Source: Hirsutella rhossiliensis (Eukaryota; Ascomycota; Sordariomycetes; Hypocreales; Ophiocordycipitaceae). From it: a stretch of DNA of 64,000 nt. The notes below the pieces were generated by a model that saw only the letters and a list, made by a program, of their open reading frames with translations, ran no database searches and was not told where the DNA came from. Both the position numbers and the translations under genes were made by a program. This document shows, piece after piece, positions 22,691-34,679 of the stretch (the stretch's first letter is position 1; each line of letters begins with the position of its first letter). The DNA lies in the NCBI RefSeq assembly GCF_020360975.1, contig NW_025408676.1, forward strand, positions 1,550,001 to 1,614,000, in the 5' to 3' direction.

Positions 22691-23569
22691 TAACTTTAAC
22701 TAATACGCTAACTATAAAAAGAAGCGCGAAACTCCTATTACCTATACTTATATAACTAACCTAAGTAAGATAGATCTAAATATAATATAGAAAAGTAAAG
22801 GAAAAAGTATTTTAACTATAAGAAACTTAGATATTACTTTAAAGAATATAAATAACCTTATAAAGAGAAGAAAACCTACTAGGTACTAGCCCTAAAAGGT
22901 AAGAAATATATAAACGCTACTAATAAATAAGAACTAAAGTATAAACTCCTTAGTTAAACTATATACTACGATAATAAATATATAGTATACTTAAGTAATA
23001 AAAATAGTACTAGATAGTTCTTAAAGCTACTAAAGAAAACCCTTATAATAATATAATAAAGGGATCTTAAAATATAGAAATAAGTTAAATTTATAGAACT
23101 AGAATACCCTTATCTAAAAGGATTCTTATAAGACTAGATTAAGAAAAACGGTAAATAATTCTAGGAAGATATATAAAGTAAAAATCAATAATAATAATAA
23201 GTAGTTTATAAATAATATAATAAAGAAGATATAAATATAGCCTTTATACTTATAAAACTTAAATAATAACCTAAGAAGGAATAATAAAGTATCGATAATA
23301 TAAGCTTTAAAGAATAAGAAATACTTAGAGAAACGGAAGATAAGAACGAACTTATATTACTATCCTTACTATTAAGGGAAAATACTATAATTAAAGAATA
23401 TACTTTATACTTTAAAGAATTTAAAGAAATACTTAAAATTAAAACTTAATAAACGCCTTAAATTCTTATAGAAAACTAATAAGCTATATTAATTTAATAT
23501 TAACCGGTACTATATAAAGGAGACTATACTATAGCTATTACTATAGTTAATACCTTTATAGCTTTATAA

Positions 23570-24342
23570 TTGTCGCGAAGACTATTGCGCTACGTAGGCA
23601 AAAGTAGAACGCGCTCCGATAGGTACGCTGCAATTAACACATATAACTAACAACCGCGTCTTCCGACACACCCCCTTAGGGATCGCGGATCCGCCGGGAG
23701 CCCTAGACCTTATAGCCTAAGACGCGGGAGTCGAACACTAAGCGCCACGCCAATAACCCAAGGAAATCTAAGAGAGGTAGTCGTCTACGGGGGATTAAAC
23801 CCCGCACCGCGCGCAGTTACCGGAAGTTATAGGGGTGGTGTGCCATCCCCTCCCGGGCTTATAACTCTCGCGAAGAGAGATGCGAGAAGTGTATAAAAAA
23901 TGCACGAAGGTAAAATTAGAAGTAAGGGGTCGGATAGGCAGGGCAGAGAGATTTGATTCTTGCGGCAGCAGCAATTGCGGCAGGGGAGTAATTATTATAT
24001 TGCCTTTATTATCCTTCTTTCCTCTATCTAACGCCCCTCTTTATACCCGTCTAGCATCTTAATTAATAAAGAAGATCCTGCTTAAAGAAGCTACTAATGT
24101 CCCTTTAACTACCGAGCTTTTGCCAGGTTTTTTCCTCCTTTCTAGCCGTTTCCGGCATATCCGTCTTATCTCTCGCTACCTCTATAGGAAGCTATCGCTA
24201 CTTCTGCTTCCCCTTATGCCCCCACCCTCCTCTCTGCACCTCCTTTTAGCTCCTTCCCTAAAACCTGTTTTTTAGCTTCCTAGGTCCCTCGTACTAAGGG
24301 ATATCTCCGAGAACTATAAAATTAGGCCACGCTTCGCGATAA
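23570..24342. mobile_element. 773-bp TIR element (MITE-like) nested in the chromovirus
   Basis: The ends are TTGTCGCGAAG and CTTCGCGATAA, an 11-bp terminal inverted repeat with one mismatch. They are flanked by TAA on both sides (23567-23569 and 24343-24345). Chromovirus copy 2 has the uninterrupted site at about 39802-39819 with a single TAA. TIRs with a 3-bp TWA duplication suggest the PIF/Harbinger group, probably a non-autonomous member, as no transposase is visible. An internal TCTCGCGAAGAG near 23866 repeats the TIR core. CpA and TpG are abundant, unlike the host element. A 60-codon frame (23880-24062) with a hydrophobic end lies inside and is probably fortuitous. Confidence 0.75.
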
Positions 24343-26897
24343 TAATAAGAATAGTAACTATAAGGAGAATTTAAAGATAATCTATAAATACTACTTACTT
24401 ATAAGTACTATAAGTATATTTTATAGATATTATATATTTACTTAGATTATATAATATACTTTTAAATAAAGGTATAATATAACGCTTTCTTAGTTAGGTT
24501 TAAAGGATAAGTACTTTTAAAACCTTACTTAAGTATAGAACTAAACTACTAGAAAATCGATTAATATTACCTAAATAACTAAGTTATATTATTAAAACCT
24601 AATTATAGTACGCTACTTAAATACCGCGATAATTATAGTTTATTAATAAGATATCTTTTAGAGGTATATAAAATCTATAAATATACTAAAATAAAGGAAT
24701 AGTATAACGCTACTTACTTTAAAGTATTTAAACCCTTAATCTTTTAAAGACTTATATAATAAACTAAATATAATAAAGAAGATTATAATAAATATATATA
24801 CTTAAACTATAGAGTTTATAAATATAAAAAAGTATAAGTATAGTATAAATAATATAATAGTATACTAAAAGATTATTAATAATATATATAAAGGCTATAG
24901 GCTATATTTAACTAAGGGAGAATTAATATAAAAATATAATATATAAAATAAAAAGATATAAAATAAAAACTTAACCTTTAGTATAAAAATAAATAAAATT
25001 ATAAAGTATAGTATATAATTAACTATAAAGTAATATAATATAAACGATATAGTATTAAGAAATAAGAAATATTCGATTAGCTATAAGAAATTAGTCTCTT
25101 AAGTCCTAATATAATATTATACGATAAAAATATAAAGAAATAATATTAATAATAAATTAAAGAAGAATACTTAAATAAAATAAATAAGGACTAAGTAAAA
25201 AAAAAAGTATACTATTTATAAAAGGGCTATAGACTAGCACGATATAATAAGATCTAAGGACCTTATATATAGTAATAGTAAGCTATAGTAACTAAATAGT
25301 ATTAAATATTTAAATCGCGGGATATTATATATATATACTTTTAGACTATAGCGCGATAAGTAATTATATTTTACTTAAAGTTATTAATCGTTACTAACTT
25401 ATATAAAGATATAAGATAAATCTATATAAACTTATAAATATTAAAAGAGAGGCTTTTAACTATAATAATAGAATTATTAATATAGAGATTAATTACTTTA
25501 ATATTAATATCTAAGGCTATAATAAATAAGTTAACTTCGATATTATAGATATTAAAGAATACGACCTTATATTAAGGCTTTTATAGCTATAGGAGAGTAA
25601 CCTACTAATTAACTAAAAAACTAGCTAGCTATATTAAAATAAAGATATAAGTTTCTAGGACTAGTAGATTTAAAAGAAAGTAAAATTTTATAATAATTTA
25701 GCTATTAAATAAAATAAAAAGGATAACTATTTAAGTAAATTATTATAGGCTTTAGTAATATAAACGAAAATAGTAACTAAACTAGTAAATATAATAAAAT
25801 CGATTAATAAGACCTATATACTAACTAATATAGCTATATAACCTAGTATCTAATATAAATAAAATAAAGGATATAATATAAAGATTTAAAGAGTTATTAC
25901 TATTTTAAGAAAAGACCTTAAATAAATTAATAAAGAGCTTAAGTTAAGAGAAACTAGCTCTTAAAAGAAAGAATAAAGCCTATAAAATAGAATAAAGAAT
26001 ATCCCTTAAAAATACTAAAAATATAATAAAATCTTTAAGGGAGAACTTAAGATAGGGTTACTTAAATATAGCTAATAAGACTATAAAATTTATCTTTAGG
26101 ATAGAATAACCCTAACGTTCTATAAAATCTATAACTTAAATAAAAAGTAACTATAAATATTATATAACTACCTTAACGAGAATCTATAAAAGGAATATAT
26201 ATAAATATTAATATCTAAAGTAAGCTATTTAGTTATATTTATTTTAAAGAAAAATAGTAAGCTATAACTAGTTATTAACTATAAACGCTTAAACGATATT
26301 ATAATAAAGGACTAAATACTATTACTACTTATATTAGAACTATAAGATTAACTATATAGTAAAAAATAGTTTATAGCCCTCGATCTTAAGGTACCTATAA
26401 CTTAATACGTATAAAAAAGGGATATAAATAAATAATAGCCTTTAAAACGAAATTTAAACTATTTAAATATCTAGTAATACTATTTAGACTTATAAATATA
26501 CTAGCTACCTTTTAATAGATAATTAATAATATCCTATATAAATACTTAGATATCTTTATAATAATATACCTAGATAATATCTTAATCTTCTTAGATACCC
26601 TAAAAGAATATAAGGAATACGTTTATAAGGTACTCTATATACTTTATTATTATTATTATTATTAAGATTATACTAGGGACCTAGCTAGAGGTATCTAGAA
26701 CTTTAATGTTAAATAGGAGGGAAAAACTAAAGTGCTTAGGGGAAAACCCTCCCCTCTTTTAGTGCGGGTCCGCCTCGAACGAGGTCGTAGTAGTAGTACG
26801 TAGGAAATTTACGCCGGCTACCGCGGGCTCCTCCCGCGAAATCGCGTCTCGGCGCGGGCCCTCTCGGGCCGTAGCCGCTACTATCCTAAGCGGCCGC

Positions 26898-26921
26898 GGC
26901 CCGGGCTCGCTAGCCCGGGCC
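26898..26921. repeat. GC-rich hairpin in LINE-C 3' region
   Basis: GGCCCGGGCT-CGCT-AGCCCGGGCC has ten paired bases and a four-base loop. It is intact in copies a (about 2241-2264) and b, and damaged by transitions in c and d. It lies between the element tail and the TATA motifs of the antisense frame. Confidence 0.7.
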
Positions 26922-27244
26922 TAGGGTTATAGGTAGTAGTCTCTCTCTAGGGGCCCGACTCGCGGGCGCCTTTATTTACCCTAGCTCCCGCGTCGTAGCC
27001 GCGTAGCCGCGGTTACGTCGGCTTATCGGTCCGTTAGTTAGTAAGGCAGGTAATATCCGGTTGCCGGGCCGGGCGCTAGTATAGGTCGCTCTTAGGTAGG
27101 GCCGGCTAATCGAAATTCGGTTAGCCGGCTCCGCTAATCGTAAATCGGTTCCCGTTTAGCTACGCGACTTCCCGATTAAGGGCGCGGCGGCCTATATTTA
27201 CCCTCTATCTTATAGTTACTAATTACGCGCGCCCGGCTCGCGCT

Positions 27245-27312
27245 TATATATACCTACCCTCCCCCCTTAGTTCTATATATACCTCCTCTTATCCCTCTAT
27301 TATCTATCTCTT
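27245..27312 (+). promoter_or_regulatory. Promoter-like TATA and CT-rich block of the LINE-C antisense gene, copy b
   Basis: Two TATATATA motifs (27245-27252, 27274-27281) precede a pyrimidine-rich stretch to 27312, the usual order in fungal promoters. They point toward the antisense frame and away from the LINE's own ORFs. The equivalent block in copy d is 54762-54832, and all four copies keep the TATATATA core. Confidence 0.4.
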
Positions 27313-27639
27313 TCGTAAGCCTAACTATTACCTTGCTTGCCTTATTTCTATAACTCTAGGTCTCCTTAATACTATATTTAGTTCGCTTATCGTCGCGTTA
27401 TAATATCTAACTAGGAAGCCGACTTAGGTAGTAGCGGCTCGCTTCCTTTAAAACCCCCTCCTTATAAGAAAGTCGCTATAGTAGCGGGATCGGAGCGCTT
27501 TATCCTATATTTTATATATATTAGGCGTCTTACTAGTAAGCTTACCTATAAGTCCTTCGCCGGCTATTAAAACTAGTCTTATATATATTAATCCTAGCTT
27601 TATCCTAGGTCGGTCTTACCTTTAGTATTTTTACTAAAT

Positions 27640-28766
27640 TTAATAGCCGTAAAGGCTAAAGCGTATATTACTTACGCTAACTCTAACTAGTCTTATTACT
27701 AAGTAAGTAACCCCTTCCCGCTATAGTACTATCTAAGTTTAGTACTAATCTAAGTTCTAGATTACCTCCGAAGGCGAAGAGGCCGCTAGTACCCTCTACT
27801 AGGTATAGTCTAAGGTCGATAGCCCTTCCCTTATTAAGGGTTTAATATAAGAGCGCCTTTATCGTACTACTTTAGAAACTTATATTCGCGCTAGTTAGAA
27901 GGCCCCTACCGCTAAGGGTAAGGGCGTATTAGGCGAGTCTGCCCTTAGTCTAGCTATAGTCGCTAAGAATATAGAGACGCTCGCGTTAGCCTTTACCTAT
28001 TTTATAGATAATACCCGCTATATATATAAGTCCTTAGAGAAGTACCTAGGTAAGTTTAGCGACGCTATTAAGACCTTAGCCTAGGTCGGGCCTAAGTCGC
28101 TCTTAGTCGCCTAGAAGACTCTTATAGCGGTTAACGATCTCGCTAACTATTTCTATCCTATTACTAGCGACGGCCTTAACGCGGAGGATAGCGGCTTTAA
28201 TCTTACTAGTCTTACTAGGCCCGTTCTAGCCTTAATCCCTATCGATAAAGGGAAGGGTAAAGGTAAAGGTAAGGCGGTAGCTATGTCTAAGGCCCTATCT
28301 AAGGCTAAGGCTAAGGTATCTATGCCCGCGGCCGTTACGGAGCTAGCTCGGGAGCTAACCGCGTCTCCCTCCGACGCCGAGCTATAGCCCGGTAGTTCTC
28401 CTAGCGCCGAGCCCGCCCTAAAGCGTCCCTATCTTACGTCGCCTACCGATCTTACTAACGCTCCTAACTTTATTTAGTAACGTCTTTATAGCTATCGCGG
28501 TTTAGTCCTAGCCGAGATTATTACTAGTCTTAACCTTAATTAGATCTATAGTTATAGTATAGGCCGTAGCGAACGCCTCTATACTGCCGCTAGTATAGGT
28601 CCTACCTTAGTAGAGACCCCGGTCGTTACTCTATCTTATAAGCTAGCTATCTAGGCTAGCTTTAGTTTAGGTTTAGGGTTAGGTCCGTTTAATCGTCGTT
28701 AGGGTTCTCGTAGTAGTAGTAGTCTCTATACTCCTCGTAAGCCTTAGGTTACTCCCTCCTATGCTC
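27640..28766 (+). pseudogene. LINE-C antisense reading frame, copy b (3' end cut off)
   Basis: One frame of about 370 codons is interrupted only by TAG and TAA, suited to former Gln codons. A region with EKYLGKFSDAIKTLA suggests amphipathic helices. It is followed by IDKGKGKGKGKAVAMSKALS around 28232-28290, then a Ser/Pro/Ala-rich part and a Leu/Gly-rich tail. Lys-rich and Ser/Pro-rich composition is protein-like in this strand, while the opposite strand gives only Leu/Pro runs. I do not recognise the family; a gag-like or DNA-binding protein is possible. It runs opposite to the LINE-C reverse transcriptase and is truncated by the Tad1-like insertion at 28766. Confidence 0.5.
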
Positions 28767-31700
28767 TACGTACTTTTTTTTTTTTTATATTATTACTCGC
28801 ATGCAGCCTCTAGGGCTATAGCGAGGCTAATAGGGGCCTAGGCCCCTATTAGCAGTCCTAGCTAGCTATAGAGCCCGGGGGCTTACAACTAATTAGGGAA
28901 AGGGTAGCTATAAAGGCAAAGATAAAGGAAAGGTTAATCTGGTTCCTCCTACGCAGTGTTTTTTCCCCCTAAGGGCCCTAGGGCCCCTAGGTTACTCTTT
29001 TTCGAGCCACTTAGCCGTTCCTATCTCTGTTTTAGCTAAGAAGGTTAGAAGGGCTTCCCTTCCTTCCTTAGTGCTATAGAGAAAAGGTAGGCTAAGGCCT
29101 CCTTCCGTCCCTTCGAGGCCCGGTAAAGGACCTCTCTTTCCCTCCTATAGTTCGGGCACCTTAGGATAAGGTGCCTGGCCGTGTGCCTTCCTTAGCCGCA
29201 GCGGCAGTCGTCTCGGCCTACCTTATTAACCCTCTTTAAGAAGGATAATAGGAAGCCGGCCCCGAGGAGAAGTTAGTAGTAGGCCGAAAGGGTCGGCCTA
29301 GGCCTTCCTATAAGGTCCTTTTCCGGGCTAAAGGCTAAGCGGGGGGTCTTTCGAATAGACGTATAGTGCTTACCTAAGCCTTTAGCCTTAGGGCTTTTAG
29401 CTGCCTCGGCAGCCTATAGGCCCTTCAAGTAGTCCTTAGCCGCTTATCGGACCTTTCTTCGTAAGTAGCTAATAGAGACTATAGGGGTCCCTTACGTAGG
29501 GGCCCCTAGGCCTCTCTTAGCTAGCTGGTCGGCTAGCTCGTTACCGAAGATCCCTAGGTGGCTAGGGCACTAGTGTAGCCGTATATTATAGAAGGCCTCT
29601 AGGCTCGTTAAGAGCCTTCTAATACGTATAGCGAGGTCCGAGTAGCCCTTAACCTTTCGTATAGCGGCTTAGCTATCTATAAAGATATAAGCCTCTATAG
29701 GGGTTAAGGGGCCTAGAGGCCGAGGCCTCTTAGCTAGGTCCTCTAGGACCCTTAGTATCGCGAATAGCTCTGCGTCGGCTACTTCGATAGAGGGCCCTAG
29801 GTTCTCGTAGTACGCCTTACTAGGCCTATTTTCTAGGCCTATCTCGTAGAAGGAGCAGGCGTTAGTCTCTATAGGGGACCCTTAGGGCACCTTAGAGCCG
29901 TCGGTATAGAAGACTAAGGGCCGTAGCCCGAAGTCTTCTAGGCTAGCTAGGTTAGCTAAGAGGCGTTGGTGCTGCTTCTTAGCTAGAGGCTTAGGGGCCT
30001 CTATTATCGTAATAGAGACCTTAGGCTCTAGAGCCCACGGGGGCTCCTAGCTAGCTTTCCTTCTTTCTAAGCTATAGTTAGGCCCTATAATAGCTACTAG
30101 GCCTTTAAGGAGGCGGAAGAGTTACGTATAGGGCCTAATATAGCTTAGGGCTCCTAGGTCGGAGCCCGAGTCGGCCAGGTCGTCCCGTACGGCTAGGTTA
30201 TAAGCCTGCCTTATAGGGTGATTCGGTAGGAGGTATAGGGTTCGAAGGGCATAGGAGAGGCATGCCTTTTTAAACCGTACCTCTAGTGGTGGGAGGGCTG
30301 CTTCGGCTTCTAGGGCCCTAATAGGGGATCCTTTAAAGGCCCCTAGGACTTTTAGAAGGGCCTGGTTCTAAAGCCTTTAGAAAGGCTTTATTAGGCTCCT
30401 AGGGGTCTTAGGCCCCCTATACTAAAGCTGGGCCCCGTAGTCTACTGTCGAGGTCACGTAGGCCTGGTAGAGCTGCCTCGAAGCTCTAAACGATAGGCCT
30501 CTTTGCATAGAGACTAGGCGGGATAGCCCTTCGAAGGCAGCTTATGCGGAGGCTACCTTCTTTTCGATATATTATTTAAATAGGAGCCTAGAGTCGAAGA
30601 AGACCCCTAGCCACCGTACTAAGGGCTTCGCTTCGAAAAATAGGCCTCCTACCCTATACCCTCTAAAATAGGCTGCCTTTGCCTACTAAAGTAGATAAGT
30701 TCCGTCTTAGAGGGGTCGAAATAGACCCCTTAGTCCTTAGCTTATTCGAATAGGTTAGCAGCTATAGCTTCTAGCTGCCGGACGTTCTTCTTAGCCGAGG
30801 TCGACGTTATAGAGATACTAAAATCGTCTATATAGGATAGCTGGTACCCCTTAGCTACTAGTATCCCCCTTACGTATAGGAGGAATAGGATAGGGCTAAT
30901 AGGGGACCCTTAGGGTACCCCTATTGCTAGGTCCGTTAGGGGCTGGGTTTGCCCCTCGAAGGCTAGCTGGATCTTCCTTTCGGTAAGGAAGTGGTCTACC
31001 TAGCTTATAAGGGCCTTAGGGAGGTTTAATTCCCTTAGGACCCTTATAAGCTGTTCCTTCGATACGAAGTCGAAGGCGCCTTTTATATCTAATAAGAGGG
31101 TGCTTATAATAGCCTTCTTATTAGACTCCTGCTTCTTTTAGACGTGGTATAGAAGGAGGAAGGCCGTGTCGATAGCTGACCGCTGTTTTCGTCCCCCTAG
31201 CTGCGTAGGGTTTAGAAGCCCGGCTGTATTAGCTAAGTAGCTTAGCCGGGTAGCGTATAGCTTTTCAAGGACCTTCCCTAAACAGTTAAGTAGACTTATA
31301 ACCCTATAGGCTTTAGGGATAGTATAGTCTAGCTTATTTTGCTTAGGGAGTATAATTCCTATAGCTTCCTTCCATGCCTTAGGGTGGTATCCTTGGTTAA
31401 ATAGGGCTTTATAGGCCCTATTAAAGACCGTAGGAATAACCTTATACGCGTGTTAGATAGGAAGGAAGCTAAGGGAGTCCGGGCCAGGGGCTTTCTTATT
31501 AGAAGAGCTAACGATAGCCCTTCTAATTTCGGGGTCCTTTAGCTCTTACCAGTCCCACTTAGCCGTGCCCTTACTGCCTATAGGGCCCGGGGGCTCTTCT
31601 TTTTCTTTTTCTAGGCTCTAGGGGCTAGGGGCTAGGCTAGGGTCCGGGGTCGGAAAAGGGTCGTTAGGAAGGCCTCGCATTTTTCCGTAAAGGTATTAGC

Positions 31701-32396
31701 TTTTACCTCTATCCCTTCTTTTATATACGAGATACTCGGAAGGGTAGGGTTAGCTTTAGCCTTAGTATAGGAAAAGGCCGTAAAGACGTCCTTTCCTACT
31801 GCTTCTGCTAGGAAGCTCTCCTAGTATTGCTTTTTAGCAGCCTTAATAGCGTACTTAAAGCTATTTCGGGCCTTTATAAAGCTCTTCTAGCTCTCCTCGT
31901 CCTAGGCTAGCCTATAAGCCCGTTAGGCTAAGCTTAGGGCTTTCTAAAGGGAGGTTAGCTCGTCGGTCTACTAGGGTTTAGATCCCTTATAGGGCCTCTT
32001 TTTCGGTATCGCTGCGTTAGAGGCCTCTATAAGGGTTCTTATTAAAAGGGAGGCTATCCCCTCTAAGTCGTCTTATTTTATAGCCCTCTCTATAGCTATA
32101 AGGAGGTCCTATTCCTTCTTAGCTAGGTATTCCGAGAAGGCCTTCTAGTCTACTTTCCTATAGTTATAGGTAGTAGGCCTAGCTAATAAGGGCTTATTAG
32201 GGCCCCTTAAGCTAGCTTTAAAGGCTATAGGCTTATAGTCTAAGCCTATAGCCTCTAAGAAGCGGAAGTTAGCCTAGGTTAGTTACTTAAAGGGGCTATA
32301 AAAAGCAAGGTCTATAACCGAGGTCCCTTTTAAGCCTTCCCTTTAGTAGGTACCTTCTATAGCTACTATAAGGTCCGTTAGTAAGGAGGCCTTATA
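28767..32396 (-). mobile_element. Tad1-like LINE copy 2, 5'-truncated, lightly mutated
   Basis: The poly-T at about 28771-28782 starts a minus-strand copy matching 6855-10490. The left half retains far more CpA and TpG than the other copies, for example around 29150-29220 and 30170-30300. Reverse transcriptase YIDD lies at 30820-30834 and palindrome 28826-28853 is perfect. The 5' end breaks inside the endonuclease region at 32396, joined to chromovirus gag with a CCTTA microhomology. Confidence 0.88.
29000..32396 (-). pseudogene. Tad1-like ORF2, copy 2 (5'-truncated)
   Basis: It contains the reverse transcriptase, RNase H and C-terminal Cys/His region of ORF2 in the same order as the full copies. 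The endonuclease N-terminus and ORF1 are missing. It has the least RIP damage among the copies here, yet TAG and TAA stops remain frequent. It is the best template for family comparison. Confidence 0.75.
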
Positions 32397-33019
32397 CTAA
32401 ACTCTTAGACCTAGTTAAAAAGGTACTCTATATAGGAAATTATTTATTTAAAATAGTACTCGCTTAGTTTAGACCTATTATAAGGGATTTTCTTAATAAC
32501 TAACTAACGCGACGAGATAACGAGATAGATAAAGTCTTTATTAGTTTCTAAGGATTTAAAGAAGCTATTATAAAGGTATTTAGAATAACTAATAAGGAAT
32601 AAGAAGCTAAATAAAAACTTTAAGAACTTTAATAAAGGATCTTAGTATTAAATTATACTATAAAGTTCTATTAAGTTACCTTAAAGCTTAATTAGGACGA
32701 CGAACCTCTTATATTACGATTTTATAATAGGCTTAAAAAAGAAGTTAAGGACGAGCTTTATAAGGAAAATCGACGAAAAATCATTACGTCTTTTTAGCTA
32801 ACTTTTCGAAACCAAGCCTAAAATACGAAAAAGGCATACGCCTAGAACCCTCGCGAATAGCATATTACGCCCCCCTAAGTACAGCCTCGCGCAGCTACTA
32901 GCGGGTGCGTAATATACTACCGAAGATAGCGAGCTAGGCTAGGTTTTCCCCCGTATAGGTAGAAAACCCTTCCCCGCCCTCGCTAACTAATACGTACCCC
33001 CCCGTAAACGCAACTAAGC

Positions 33020-34650
33020 CCGGACCTAACCTAGGACCCCGGCCTAGGCCTAGGCGGGCCCCTTCGACCCCCCCCCCCTCTTTAATATAGGGGACGAAAT
33101 AAGCACCCTAGAGGCTAGGGCCCGCTGAAAAGAAGCCTTAGAAGGCTAGCGCCCTTTAAGGACCCCGGAAGGGAAGCCTAAAGCCCGAGACTAAGACTAA
33201 GGCTAAGAGGATATTAAGATAAAAGATAACGAAATAAGCCTAGTACCTACCTAGGTTACTAGCCCGATCTAGCCTAGCGGGCCTAGCGGGCCTAAGATTA
33301 GTATCTTTAGGCCTAGCCTATCCCTGCCTCGGGCTAGCTACTTCTAGCTAAACCAGCCCCTTAAGCAGGTAAAGGGACGAAAGAGGGCTGCTCTTAGTAG
33401 CCCTATTAGCCCTACGCTTACCCGGCTTACACTCTAACGCCTATAGCAATAGCAGCCCTAGCCCTAGCCCTAGCACCCCTTCCTAAGGGACCGGGCCTAG
33501 GACTTCCTTTAATAGGCCCTCTAGGCCCTTAAGGAAGCCTAAAAAATCGAACCCTTTTATAAGACCCTTATAGAAGGGCTCGAAAAGGCAGCTATAGGGA
33601 CCCCGGACCGCTAACAGCCCCCGTAACAGCCCCCGCAACAGCCTAAGGCCGCCTAGTAGCCTAAGGCCACGAAAGGAAATCTCGAAGCTAGCTCGTAGGC
33701 TAAGGTCGCCGTAAAGAAGGCGCCTAAGGCCCCGGCTAAGACCCCGGCTAAGGCCCCGGCTAGGGCCCCGGCTAAGGCTCCGGCTAGGGCCCCGGCTAAG
33801 AGGAACGCAAAAGAGGACATCTAGCTTATCTTAAAGCTAAAGAAGGGATCGCTAACGCCGACTATTAGCCCTATTGCTCTTCGCAACGAGCTTAATAAGG
33901 CTATAGGGGAACTAGCTATATTAGCTCTATCGACTTCGAATAGAGGTAATATAGTTATAACGATAAAAGCCCCTTATATAGCGAAGAAACTTCTAGAGCA
34001 GTAGAATAAGTAGTCCCTATGCCTTAAGGGACTGCCTATCGAATCGGCCGACCTTCCTATTAGCTAAACTAAGCTAGTAGCCCGGAGCGTCCCTAACCTC
34101 TTAGAGACCCCTATCCTCGACATCTTCGCCGTAGAGGCTAAGACCTTTAGCGGGATCGATATCCTAGGGCAGCCTAGGTAGCTAGGCACCCTAGGCCTAA
34201 CGTAAAAGACGGGGTCCGTCGTCTTCGCAGTCCCTTCGGAGGCTATAGGGGCTAAATGCCGGAAAAAAGGCCTCTATATAGCAGGCCTATAGCTTCGAGT
34301 CGAGGCCTATAAGGAATATACTATACGCACGTAGTGCTATAGATGCCTTTCCTTCGGCTATAACCCCCGGACCTACCGGCAGCTTATTAGGTATGCCTTC
34401 TACCTAGAAAAGCACCTAACTAGGGATTATAGCTGCCCTAGCTATATGGCTAGCTAAGGGTGCTCTTACTTTAAGGCCTAATACTATAACTATAAAGGAG
34501 AACACCTTACGACTAATAAGGTGCAATGCGGAGTCTATAAGGGAATAACTAATGCCTAACAGCCTTAGCCCCCTTACGCCTATAGGGCCCCCAAAGCCCC
34601 CTAGGCCCCCTAGGCCTAACTACGACACTATTAGTATTATATAGTATAAT
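33020..34650 (+). pseudogene. Tad1-like ORF1 (gag-like), copy 3
   Basis: The frame has an Ala/Pro/Lys repeat around 33725-33800 and zinc knuckles at about 34337-34440, starting CYRCLSFGYNPRTY. Compared with the knuckles of copy 1, some Cys and His codons have become Tyr. An 11-base C run at 33068-33078 lies near the beginning. The product would coat the LINE RNA. TAG/TAA stops abolish it. Confidence 0.72.
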
Positions 34651-34679
34651 ACTAATAGGCAGGAAACAGCGAACCTATC

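Larger units (their letters stand above)
21498..26644 (+). mobile_element. Chromovirus (Ty3/gypsy) copy 1, gag to reverse transcriptase
   Basis: The internal region runs colinear with copy 2 from gag to the reverse transcriptase and stops in the middle of that domain, where LINE-C copy b begins. It carries a private tandem duplication of about 401 bp in gag (21883-22690) and the nested TIR element at 23570-24342. RIP is extreme and no frame is translatable. Confidence 0.9.
21640..26644 (+). pseudogene. Chromovirus gag-pol, copy 1 (decayed, interrupted)
   Basis: Read through stops, gag includes YFNYKKLRYYFKEY at about 22802-22850. This is a CX2CX4HX4C zinc knuckle in which every Cys and His codon has become Tyr. 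The protease site reads LLDYSAISNYI near 25340, where family members have a DSGA-type motif. Reverse transcriptase ends with YLDNILIF at 26567-26590 in place of YLDD. The coding sequence is split by the TIR element and truncated at 26644. Domain order protease then reverse transcriptase is typical of Ty3/gypsy. Confidence 0.85.
26645..28766 (-). mobile_element. LINE-C copy b, 3' part, cut by a Tad1-like LINE
   Basis: The (ATT)n tail begins at about 26645, inside the chromovirus reverse transcriptase. The sequence then matches the reverse complement of 1-2512 and of the 3' third of 43734-51094. It stops at 28766, where the poly-T of a Tad1-like LINE starts. It is less mutated than copies a and c over the antisense gene and so gives the clearest reading of it. 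Confidence 0.88.

Noticed and set aside
23880..24062. 60-codon ATG frame inside the TIR element
   Set aside because: It is too short and unlike any transposase. It is open mainly because this segment escaped RIP.
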